The notes below the pieces were generated by a model, which was given only the letters and a program-made list of their open reading frames with translations, had not been told where the DNA came from and made no database searches. Of a DNA stretch of 43,372 nucleotides, positions 18,568-24,206 are shown one piece after another. The translations under genes were made by a program, and so were the position numbers. This DNA comes from a virus, in IMG/VR virus record IMGVR_UViG_3300037493_004247, positions 1 to 43,372 of that record; one strand, written 5' to 3'. How positions within the stretch are numbered: the stretch's first letter is position 1; each line of letters starts with the position of its first letter.

Positions 18568-18963
18568 TTAATCCTCCTCTGGGAGCATCAGGGTGATCGC
18601 GGGGCTCGGGTCGTCGATGTCTACGGGTCCGACCTCGGCGATGAGCTTGTGCAGTTTGGGTGAGCGGTTGTCATTGCGGCAGTAGAATGCGACCGGGAGC
18701 CGGGTCTGTTCGCGGGTCGAGCGCTGGATGGCGAAGCGCAGCATCCACACGATATCCCAGCGACGACCTTCCTCGCTCTGCCCTTCCATGCCTTCCGGCA
18801 CCATGACGAACAACTCGAACGCCGCCGCCGTGATGAAGACCGGGAACGCGATGCCGGCCTCGCGGGCGATCTTGCTCATGTCGTATTGCACCCCGTCGGC
18901 GAGCGCCTGCTTGCGGGTGTAGGTGAAGATCGGGACGCCGAACAGCTCGGTCATGTTACTCAT
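18568..18963 (-). CDS. DUF6573-like protein, 131 aa
   Basis: Start ATG at 18963, with GGGAGGT upstream, overlaps the stop of the previous gene by 4 bp (ATGA). Longer in-frame starts exist, but the sequence before this Met is low-complexity and overlaps the upstream gene. The protein has the pattern I recall for DUF6573: FGVPIFTYTRKQALADGVQYDMSKIAREAGIAFPVFITAAAF, then WDIVWMLRFAI and a C-terminal domain ending in acidic residues. Members occur on plasmids and phages and have no established function. As the middle gene of the only leftward operon it may be expressed in the lysogen. Confidence 0.7.
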   Translation of the reverse strand: MSNMTELFGVPIFTYTRKQALADGVQYDMSKIAREAGIAFPVFITAAAFELFVMVPEGMEGQSEEGRRWDIVWMLRFAIQRSTREQTRLPVAFYCRNDNRSPKLHKLIAEVGPVDIDDPSPAITLMLPEED

Positions 18964-19262
18964 ACGACCTCCCTCTCGATGCGGGCGAGTCCGATGTAGC
19001 CGAGGTGCAGATTGTAGCTGCAAACGTAGTCGCCGCGCTCCGCGATGCGGTCCCCGGAGCCCCACGGGCTCGGGCCGGGACTGTGCTCTGACTCGCGGCC
19101 GGTGTCCCACTGGGCGAGGTAGAGCACCGCAGCGGTGATCCCCTCCTCTGCGAGGATCGCGAGCGGGAGCCGGGCGCTCGCACCCTGGGCGAAGATGATT
19201 TCGTGGTAGCACGCCACTTTTGGCGTCGGTGCTGTTTGTGTCGTTGTCATGTTGGTTTTCAT
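18960..19262 (-). CDS. Hypothetical protein with YLAQWDTG and YNLHLGYIGL motifs, 100 aa
   Basis: First gene of the leftward operon. It is soluble, mixed alpha/beta, with no membrane segment. Distinct motifs are AVLYLAQWDTG near the middle and GDYVCSYNLHLGYIGL at the end. No family name comes to mind. Two Met codons (residues 1 and 5) are possible starts, and neither has a clear ribosome site. Its stop overlaps the next start as ATGA, so the two are probably translated together. About 45 bp upstream of the start is a 17-bp palindrome that could repress this operon. Confidence 0.65.
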   Translation of the reverse strand: MKTNMTTTQTAPTPKVACYHEIIFAQGASARLPLAILAEEGITAAVLYLAQWDTGRESEHSPGPSPWGSGDRIAERGDYVCSYNLHLGYIGLARIEREVV

Positions 19263-19299
19263 TTTTCATTTTGGACCACTTACTGGGCGGCCCGGCGCG

Positions 19300-19371
19300 A
19301 CCATAACCCAGCAGTTGGGTTGTGCAACAGCTTTTTCTTGGCGCGTCAACGTCACAATTGGTCAATTGACA
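19300..19371. promoter_or_regulatory. Divergent control region with operator O1
   Basis: Between the leftward operon (start 19262) and the rightward gene at 19401. O1 is the 17-bp palindrome AACCCAGCAGTTGGGTT at 19305-19321. On the minus strand it lies between a weak -35-like TTGCAC and a -10-like TATGGT (19300-19305), the right place for repression of the leftward operon. Farther right are a direct repeat of CAATTG (19355, 19363), a 10-bp palindrome GTCAATTGAC (19361-19370), and a consensus -35 hexamer TTGACA (19366-19371) facing right, with TATA at 19392. Promoters are inferred by eye. Confidence 0.45.
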
Positions 19372-19400
19372 GCAGGGCAGCGACTCATGGATATAGGGGG

Positions 19401-19580
19401 ATGATGATTGATTGCCCGCGCTGCAAATCTGCCTTCGAGCTGAATATCGGTGCCCTGATGGGGGCTGCGACCAGCGCAGCGAAGCGCGACGCCGCTCGCG
19501 CGAACGGTCGGCGCGGTGGTCGCCCGCGCAAACTGAAGACCGTGCGCAAGTCTTCCCGCCGCCGCGTGACTTCCGCGTGA
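19401..19580 (+). CDS. Small CPRC / GGRPRK protein, 59 aa
   Basis: AGGGGG stands directly before the tandem ATGATG start; 19404 is equally possible. The protein opens with a CPRC knuckle and FELNIGALMG, then SAAKRDAARANGRRGGRPRK and a very basic tail. The CxxC plus AARANG..GGRPRK plan is shared with the 52-aa leftward gene at 18565. Small bacterial proteins with this tail are common. DNA binding through the AT-hook-like patch is an inference. The last four codons and the stop are made by the first 11-bp repeat of the array at 19567, which begins before the gene ends. Confidence 0.65.
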   Translation: MMIDCPRCKSAFELNIGALMGAATSAAKRDAARANGRRGGRPRKLKTVRKSSRRRVTSA

Positions 19581-19643
19581 CTTCCGCCTGACTTCCGCCT
19601 GACTTCCGCCTGACTTCCGCCTGACTTCCGCCTGACTTCCGCC
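19567..19643. repeat. Seven tandem 11-bp repeats (TGACTTCCGCC), iteron-like
   Basis: Seven uninterrupted copies start at 19567, 19578, 19589, 19600, 19611, 19622 and 19633. The first ends in G instead of C and the other six are identical. Eleven base pairs is close to one helical turn. The array lies six bases before the perfect palindrome at 19650. Each unit begins with TGA and the unit is not a multiple of three, so the array places stop codons in all three forward frames. It is a likely protein-binding array (repressor, partition or replication factor). There are no spacers, so it is not a CRISPR. Confidence 0.85.
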
Positions 19644-19649
19644 GTCCGA

Positions 19650-19703
19650 AACCCAGCCGCTGGGTTCATTTCCCCTCCTCACCAGAAACCCAGCGTTCGG
19701 TTT
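19650..19703. promoter_or_regulatory. Operators O2 and O3 upstream of the early genes
   Basis: O2 at 19650-19666 (AACCCAGCCGCTGGGTT) has perfect 7-bp arms. O3 at 19687-19703 keeps the left arm AACCCAG but has a degenerate right arm (TCGGTTT), and is joined to a perfect 12-bp palindrome TTTGTGCACAAA at 19702-19713. O1 (19305) is likewise followed by GTGCAAC. Three related 17-bp sites around one small gene and an iteron array look like a phage switch with sites of graded affinity. The binding protein is unknown. The ribbon-helix-helix-like product at 19884 is a candidate. Confidence 0.55.
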
Positions 19704-19883
19704 TGTGCACAAAGTGCTTGCTTAGTGACGTTCGTGTGGCGCATTGATGTCGCCGAACCCGCTGACGTTAGCCCCTCGATAGTATAGGCTTGTGGATTCG
19801 CCCCGGCCACCCAGCGGCGCACCCATGCGGACACATGTCTGCTCATGTTGCGCGTGGCGTGTGACCGGCCATTGATCGAAAGC
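19704..19883 (+). other. Intergenic leader before the early genes
   Basis: No convincing gene. It holds the TTTGTGCACAAA palindrome at its left end and a TAGTATA element near 19787. The same TAGTATA occurs near 20463 just before another start, so it may be part of a promoter. An ATG at 19845 opens the downstream frame early, but that extension has no ribosome site and odd composition. With the repeats to its left, the stretch without a confident gene is about 300 bp and looks regulatory. Confidence 0.4.
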
Positions 19884-20348
19884 ATGAAGCCACCGACGCC
19901 GCCGCAACCGCTGGAGAAGACCTCCCGGCGGATCGACGTGTGGCTTGGTGCGTCCGATCACGACCGGCTGTGTGCGATGCGCGATGCGCGTCAGATCCAG
20001 ACTGGTCACTGCCTCACCCTGGGCGACCTCTGTCGCGAGGCTTTGATTCTCCTCCATGCAAGGGAGGAATTTCGGCACCAACAACAACAAAATGAAGACC
20101 AACGACATCTCGAACACCTCGAACAGCACGCCATGCACCCCCACGTTCCGCCTGCCGGTGCCGACGTGGGCCAGTCCGCCGCCTGCCCCTCACCTCTCAA
20201 TGCTATCGAGCCGGGACCAGGAATACGCGATGCGCTTCTGGGACGCGTGGCAGTTCTTGCTTCGGCGGTTGCCGCACGACCGGCAGGCGGAGGTGCTCAT
20301 GAACCCCGGCGGATTCGAGTGGCTCGAACTGGTGCGTCAAACGACTGA
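19884..20348 (+). CDS. Probable ribbon-helix-helix-type regulator, up to 154 aa
   Basis: Residues about 13-60 (SRRIDVWLGASDHDRLCAMRD, then LTLGDLCREALILLHA) follow the strand-helix-helix plan of Arc/MetJ-type repressors, which bind short palindromes as dimers. I chose the Met at 19884 over 19845 because the earlier part is not domain-like. After about residue 70 the sequence is Gln/His rich and then Pro/Ala/Arg rich, and this second half overlaps the 91-aa gene at 20092 in another frame. The true C-terminus may be mostly untranslated-looking overlap or a frameshift site. Located right after the operators, it is a candidate for the phage repressor. That role is inferred. Confidence 0.5.
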   Translation: MKPPTPPQPLEKTSRRIDVWLGASDHDRLCAMRDARQIQTGHCLTLGDLCREALILLHAREEFRHQQQQNEDQRHLEHLEQHAMHPHVPPAGADVGQSAACPSPLNAIEPGPGIRDALLGRVAVLASAVAARPAGGGAHEPRRIRVARTGASND

Positions 20349-20367
20349 CATCGCGCTCATGTCATGA
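20092..20367 (+). CDS. Hypothetical protein with FWDAWQFLLRRL helix, 91 aa
   Basis: The N-terminal 40 residues are Thr/Asn/Pro rich. The C-terminal half is a clear helical segment, MRFWDAWQFLLRRLPHDRQAEVLMNPGGFEWLELV, with normal protein composition. Met at 20092 lies about 25 nt after GGGAGG; an earlier in-frame Met at 20056 is also possible. It overlaps the regulator at 19884 by 257 nt in the +1 frame, unusual for this compact genome. It ends by sharing ATGA with the 33-aa ORF at 20364. No family is recognised. Confidence 0.5.
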   Translation: MKTNDISNTSNSTPCTPTFRLPVPTWASPPPAPHLSMLSSRDQEYAMRFWDAWQFLLRRLPHDRQAEVLMNPGGFEWLELVRQTTDIALMS

Positions 20368-20465
20368 TCATCACGCTCACTTACCTCTGGACCGTGCTCC
20401 GCCGCCGCGCTTGCCCGCCGCTCGCGCGGCGGCTGGTGATTCAGGGCGCCCTCGTGCGGGTGTAG
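20364..20465 (+). CDS. Possible mini-protein, 33 aa
   Basis: Start overlaps the previous stop as ATGA, and the stop is six bases before the next ATG, so it fits the coupled spacing of this operon. The product is short, with a hydrophobic start (MIITLTYLWTVLRR) and an Arg-rich middle, which could be amphipathic or membrane-touching. Evidence rests only on spacing. Confidence 0.3.
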   Translation: MIITLTYLWTVLRRRACPPLARRLVIQGALVRV

Positions 20466-20470
20466 TATAT

Positions 20471-20692
20471 ATGAGGAAGCCGCGTCATCACCTGACGTTG
20501 GATGAAGCGGGCCAGCGCCTCGCGCATTCGAGGCGCTGGATTTTTGCCCGCATCGAGGATGGTAGCCTTGAAGCCTTCAAGCACTCGCGTCGCAACATTA
20601 CGGTGAGCCTGGAGTCGCTGGTGATGTATGAGGAGAGCGTTCGGATTCTGCCGACCGGGCCGTCGCCCGGCGGCGCCGCTTTTTTGGATTGA
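20471..20692 (+). CDS. HTH (excisionase/MerR-like) DNA-binding protein, 73 aa
   Basis: LTLDEAGQRLAHSRRWIFARIEDGSLEAFKHSRRNITVSLESLVMYEES is the pattern of short winged-helix proteins of the excisionase family (HTH_17 type): helix, turn, recognition helix, a GSLEAFK wing and a terminal helix. I chose ATG at 20471; the frame is open earlier but unlike protein there. There is no clear ribosome site, and TAGTATAT directly precedes the ATG. It could be the phage excisionase acting on the attP arm sites, or an early regulator. It lies far from int but on the lytic side of the switch. Confidence 0.65.
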   Translation: MRKPRHHLTLDEAGQRLAHSRRWIFARIEDGSLEAFKHSRRNITVSLESLVMYEESVRILPTGPSPGGAAFLD

Positions 20693-20697
20693 GGCTT

Positions 20698-21642
20698 ATG
20701 TCCACCCCGCAACTCCCGCCCACGGCGGGCCCATCGCCCACCGAGCCCGAGCAGGTCGAGCACTTGCCAGCCACCGAGCCCGCGAGCGTGAGCGTGCAGG
20801 CACCCGATTACGCCCAGCGGCCGCTTTTTGACGACTCGCAGTATCCCGAAGGGCACGAGCTGGTCATGCCAGAGGTCGAGCAGCGGAAGAGGTTCACTGG
20901 CTCGGTCCTGGCGAGGAATCGGGAGCGATACCTGGAGGTGGTGCGTGCGCTGGGCCAGGGTCTGGGCCGCCGTCAGATCGCTCGAGCCTTCGGCATCTCA
21001 ACCCACACGGTTCAGGCCATCTTCGAGCGTGAGCCCGAGCTGGTAGCCACAGAGCGCCTGAAGACCGGGACGCAACTGCGGCGCGTGGTGCGGATGTCAC
21101 TCGACGCTTTGGAGGAAGCGTTGGCCGAGGGGAAGATTTCGGCCGGCCAGCTACCGGTTGCGACCGCTATCCTGCTCGACAAAAGCGCCGCTTGGGATGG
21201 TCAGCCTTCGCAGGTGATGGTCGTGCGGCACGAGCTGGACCAGAGCGCCGTGCTCCGCGCGTTCGCCGACCTCCGCTCCCGGCCAGCGACGCTGGAGGCC
21301 GAGTTGGTGCCCGCACCTGATTCTGAATCAGGTGACATCAGCCCGGTCCGCCAGCAAATCGGGGTCGTGCTGCCCGCTGTGCCATCCGTTGTGCCGGATC
21401 CGGCCGGCCGAGGCACTAGTAGTACCATCGACGGAGCCCATCCCGGATCCGGCCAGGGTCCGACCGAGCCGAGCGCCGAGCGGGCCGCGTCGGGCGCCGA
21501 GCGGGTCACGGGCGGCGAGCGGGTCACGTCGGGCGGTTCCGGCGAGACGGGGGGGGGGGGGGCGTCGTTTGCGCGCCCGGCCCCCACGATACATGGGTTC
21601 GCCGCCGGAAAATCTGAACTGAAAACGATTGAATCCCTATAA
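20698..21642 (+). CDS. Helix-turn-helix protein with repetitive Gly/Ser tail, 314 aa
   Basis: The first 60 residues are Pro/Glu rich. At about 85-115 (GLGRRQIARAFGISTHTVQAIFER) is a clear HTH of the resolvase or sigma-4 type. A helical region at about 120-190 may make oligomers. The tail is disordered, with imperfect repeats (AERAASG, AERVTGG, ERVTSGG) and a codon run inside 14 consecutive G residues at 21549. The place before replication genes suggests an early regulator; a terminase small subunit (HTH plus oligomer helices) is an alternative. Start ATG 20698 was preferred to the in-frame TTG at 20689. The stop overlaps the next start by one base (TAATG). Confidence 0.55.
   Translation: MSTPQLPPTAGPSPTEPEQVEHLPATEPASVSVQAPDYAQRPLFDDSQYPEGHELVMPEVEQRKRFTGSVLARNRERYLEVVRALGQGLGRRQIARAFGISTHTVQAIFEREPELVATERLKTGTQLRRVVRMSLDALEEALAEGKISAGQLPVATAILLDKSAAWDGQPSQVMVVRHELDQSAVLRAFADLRSRPATLEAELVPAPDSESGDISPVRQQIGVVLPAVPSVVPDPAGRGTSSTIDGAHPGSGQGPTEPSAERAASGAERVTGGERVTSGGSGETGGGGASFARPAPTIHGFAAGKSELKTIESL
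21549..21562 (+). repeat. Homopolymer run of 14 G inside the HTH gene
   Basis: Fourteen consecutive G residues encode part of Thr-Gly4-Ala near the C-terminus of the HTH protein. With this count the frame stays open to the TAA that touches the next start. A change of one or two G would alter the last 31 residues. Such runs mutate readily by slippage and are also hard to sequence. Confidence 0.9.
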
Positions 21643-22100
21643 TGAAGACTCCAAAAAAACACGAAATCCAAAAAAGCCCGCCCGCCTTCCCTCACGTCGA
21701 GAACGAGATGCCAGCCGTCCTCGGCATCGGCCTTCCCGCCCTTGTGCTGATGCGCAACGAACTGCTGGTGGAGTCGGTGGACTTCATCCGCTGGCGCCGC
21801 CGGGTCTGCTGGTCCACTGAGGCTTACGCGAAGGTGGCGGACCGGCTCGGGTTCGCTCTCAGCCAACCGAAGGCTCGGGTGACGGAGCTGAAGAAGATGG
21901 TGACGCTGGTGGTGACGGCCCACAAGACTCTCAACCCTCACATAATCCTTGCCGCAGTAAGGGGCACTACAACGCTTCTTCGCGTCAGGGTGAGGTCCAA
22001 AGAGAATTTCCGACCTTACATGGAGGTCAGGACCACGCACGATTCTGGCGACCTTTATCACTTGGTGGGGAACTGCCCACGCTCACCGGGGAAATACTAA
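21642..22100 (+). CDS. Hypothetical early protein, 152 aa
   Basis: One-base overlaps at both ends (TAATG) place it in the replication operon. The middle (SVDFIRWRRRVCWSTEAYAKVADRLGFALSQPKARVTELKKMVTLV) looks helical and could contain a winged-helix fold. The C-terminal third is beta-like (TTTLLRVRVRSKENFRPYMEVRTTHDSG). No catalytic motif, no membrane segment and no recognised family. It may be a replication accessory or DNA-binding protein. Confidence 0.55.
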   Translation: MKTPKKHEIQKSPPAFPHVENEMPAVLGIGLPALVLMRNELLVESVDFIRWRRRVCWSTEAYAKVADRLGFALSQPKARVTELKKMVTLVVTAHKTLNPHIILAAVRGTTTLLRVRVRSKENFRPYMEVRTTHDSGDLYHLVGNCPRSPGKY

Positions 22101-22831
22101 TGAAGGTGGAACTTGAACTTCTAGGGCATCCGAAATACCTCCTGCTCAAACGAGCGGTGGGTCCGCTGGCGCTCGAGTATCTGCTGCGGCTGTGGGGTCA
22201 TTGCTCCACGAACAAGCGAGGCGAGAGGTGGGCGGGGGCTACCTCGGAGTATGTCGAGACGGTTTGCAACTGGGGCGGGGTGCCCGGCAAACTGTTCCAC
22301 TCCTTGGTCGCCACCCGTCTGATTGAGGCGGCGGAAAGCGGCATCACTGTCCACGGATGGGATGAGGCCAACAGTTTCCTTGTAAAGAACTGGACCCGCA
22401 ACCCCAGCGGTGGCCCATGGGCCACCCCACGGACCCCCGCCGAGCCGCACAGCGGACCCCCTTCGGTCACCCCACGGGCAGCCCTTCTGAATGATCAGGA
22501 TGATCAGAATGATAAGAGTGAGAGTGAGGGTCAGCTCGCTCTCACTTCTCCTGCCATCCCAACCGAAGCCGAGTTTCAGGGTGCGTTCTCCGCGTCGGGC
22601 ATCCCTCCCGCCTACCTGCATCGCCAGTTCGAGCAGCTCCACGAAACGCATTGCTGGGTGACCAAACACAACCGGTTGGTCGATTGGCGCCGGGTGGTGC
22701 AGAACCGCTGGGTATCTGATCGTCACAACTGGGTTCCAGAAAAAAAACCGCCCGCCGCCCCCGGTCCTGTCAGGACTGGTGCTGATGTGCGGGCGGACAT
22801 AATGGCGGCGATTAACGGAGGTGCGGCATGA
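22100..22831 (+). CDS. Probable replication initiator/organiser protein, 243 aa
   Basis: The N-terminal domain (LLGHPKYLLLKRAVGPLALEYLLRLWGHC, then TVCNWGG.PGKLFHSLVATRLIE) has the helical winged-helix plan of phage replisome organisers such as lambda O or DnaD-like proteins. A low-complexity Pro/Ser/Asp linker follows (about 110-150). A C-terminal helical part ends VVQNRWVSDRHNW, similar to the end of DnaD/DnaT-like loaders. The linker DNA contains three 9-bp repeats and an inverted repeat, as origins inside initiator genes often do. It overlaps the primase start as ATGA. The assignment is inferred from pattern and context. Confidence 0.55.
   Translation: MKVELELLGHPKYLLLKRAVGPLALEYLLRLWGHCSTNKRGERWAGATSEYVETVCNWGGVPGKLFHSLVATRLIEAAESGITVHGWDEANSFLVKNWTRNPSGGPWATPRTPAEPHSGPPSVTPRAALLNDQDDQNDKSESEGQLALTSPAIPTEAEFQGAFSASGIPPAYLHRQFEQLHETHCWVTKHNRLVDWRRVVQNRWVSDRHNWVPEKKPPAAPGPVRTGADVRADIMAAINGGAA
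22490..22546. other. ori: Candidate replication origin inside the initiator gene
   Basis: Three head-to-tail 9-mers, AATGATCAG, GATGATCAG and AATGATAAG (22490-22516), are followed at once by an inverted repeat AGTGAGAG (22517-22524) and CTCTCACT (22539-22546). The stretch is richer in A/T than its surroundings and lies in the low-complexity linker of the presumed initiator, the same arrangement as the lambda origin in gene O. Function is inferred. Confidence 0.4.
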
Positions 22832-23781
22832 GCTACGACGCGGACAGGTTCAAGGAATTGGTGAAGGAGCGTGCTGACCTCCTTGGCTGGATTGAGCGCG
22901 ATGGGGTGGCGCTCAAGGGTGGGGGGACGGAATACAAGGGGTTGTGCCCGTTCCACCAAGAAAAAACGCCGTCCTTCACGGTGTTCAAGAAGGACGGTTC
23001 GTGGGGTTACTACTGCTACGGGTGCAGCGCGGGGGGTGACGTCTTCTCGTATGTCCAGGCACGGCGGCAGTTGGCGTTCCCTCATGCGCTCAAGTTGCTG
23101 GCGAACGAGCTGGGCTTGAGTGTGCCGGATGACCGGCTTTACCAACCGCCGCAGGTTCGGGAAGCGGTGGAGCAGGCTGCGTCGGCCGGGTGGCCGGTTG
23201 ACCGTTCGGTCGGGCGTGGAGTGTTTGACCCCAGCAAGTTCGAGCCCTTGGACGTGGGCGGGAAGGCTGGCAGGTATCTCATCGAGAAGCGCAAGCTGAC
23301 CATGGAAGTCCTGACCCGTTACCACGTCGGGCAGATGGTGGGCGGTGAGGCGTATACCTTTGCTTACAAGTGGCGGCCGGAAGGGGCAAAAAACGACCGC
23401 TTCGAGTTCTGCAAGGTCGTGAAGGTGGACCGGATTAACGGCAAGAAGGAGGAGTTTCGCGACCCCAAGGGTGGTCGGAACATCTTGTTCGGGATGACTT
23501 CCGTGGACCCAGAGGCGACGCGCCTTGTGATCTGCGAGGGCGAGATTGATGCGATGACGTGGGCGCAGGAGGGGGTCGCGGCGGTGAGCGTGCCGGGCGG
23601 CGCTGGGTATCTGGGCTGGATCGAGGTGTGTTGGGACTGGCTGGCGAGGTTCACGCACATCCACATCAGCTTCGACGAGGACCGGGCTGGCCGGGCCAAG
23701 GTCGTCGAGGTTGTGACGCGGTTGGGGATGGCGCGCACGGATATGGTGCGCCTCCCGGAGCGGGTAACTGAAACAAACTGA
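22828..23781 (+). CDS. DNA primase with CHC2 zinc finger and Toprim domain, 317 aa
   Basis: Makes RNA primers for DNA replication. The zinc finger residues are Cys40, His43, Cys63 and Cys66 (CPFHQEKTPSF, then YYCYGCSAGGDVF), the DnaG/T7 gp4 type. A middle region with primase core patterns follows. The Toprim domain at about 233-310 has its conserved acidic motifs: CEGEIDAMT, then PGGAG, then SFDEDRAG. At 317 aa it is shorter than DnaG and lacks the helicase part of T7 gp4. The helicase is the separate gene at 24196, so the fused T7-type enzyme is split here. The start overlaps the previous stop (ATGA). Confidence 0.9.
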   Translation: MSYDADRFKELVKERADLLGWIERDGVALKGGGTEYKGLCPFHQEKTPSFTVFKKDGSWGYYCYGCSAGGDVFSYVQARRQLAFPHALKLLANELGLSVPDDRLYQPPQVREAVEQAASAGWPVDRSVGRGVFDPSKFEPLDVGGKAGRYLIEKRKLTMEVLTRYHVGQMVGGEAYTFAYKWRPEGAKNDRFEFCKVVKVDRINGKKEEFRDPKGGRNILFGMTSVDPEATRLVICEGEIDAMTWAQEGVAAVSVPGGAGYLGWIEVCWDWLARFTHIHISFDEDRAGRAKVVEVVTRLGMARTDMVRLPERVTETN

Positions 23782-23792
23782 AAGGCTGAAAA

Positions 23793-24206
23793 ATGGAAAA
23801 AACTGACCGTGAGTTGAGAAGGCAGGAGTTGGAGGCTTACCTGCTGACCCCCGCAGGTGGTGATGCGCTGGAGAAGTTCGTGAGGCTGGGTATGCCTGCG
23901 GTGCCAGAGTTCGAGGGGGAGGTAATTCACAGCCCGATGGGAGGAATGCTGCTGGTGGCTGGCAAAAACTACTACGTGTCGATCCGTTTACTCATGGGCT
24001 TGGGGCCTCCCGCGACGTTCGACCTGATTGAGGACCGCCCGGAGAGTTTCGTGGATTACATGGGGTGGCTTTACGTCGAATCGCGGGCCTTGCTGACGAA
24101 ATGCAAGGGCTCGAAGAAGAGGGCGCTGGCGACGCTCATCGCGAAGATGGAAACCCTTCAAGAAAGCCGCCCCGACGGCACTGAGGAGGACTCGCGTGCG
24201 GTATAA
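23793..24206 (+). CDS. Hypothetical protein between primase and helicase, 137 aa
   Basis: Eleven bases after the primase stop, and it overlaps the helicase start by 11 bp, so it belongs to the replication unit. The protein is mostly helical with a charged N-terminus (MEKTDRELRRQELEAYLL), a beta-like centre (GEVIHSPMGGMLLVAGKNYYVSI) and a Lys/Glu C-terminal helix. No motif is recognised. It could be a small helicase or primase partner. Confidence 0.6.
   Translation: MEKTDRELRRQELEAYLLTPAGGDALEKFVRLGMPAVPEFEGEVIHSPMGGMLLVAGKNYYVSIRLLMGLGPPATFDLIEDRPESFVDYMGWLYVESRALLTKCKGSKKRALATLIAKMETLQESRPDGTEEDSRAV

Noticed and set aside
17699-18571. Plus-strand frame of 290 codons overlapping int
   Set aside because: Out of frame with the integrase catalytic motifs; Arg/Ser-rich composition and no ribosome site.
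18411-18596. Plus-strand frame of 61 codons
   Set aside because: The minus strand holds the better gene at 18407-18565 with a GAGGAGG site and a paralogue nearby.
19567-19643. CRISPR array
   Set aside because: Repeats are only 11 bp and directly adjacent without spacers.
21201-22061. Minus-strand frame of 286 codons
   Set aside because: Antisense to two coupled early genes; its Pro/Arg-rich sequence includes the complement of the G run.
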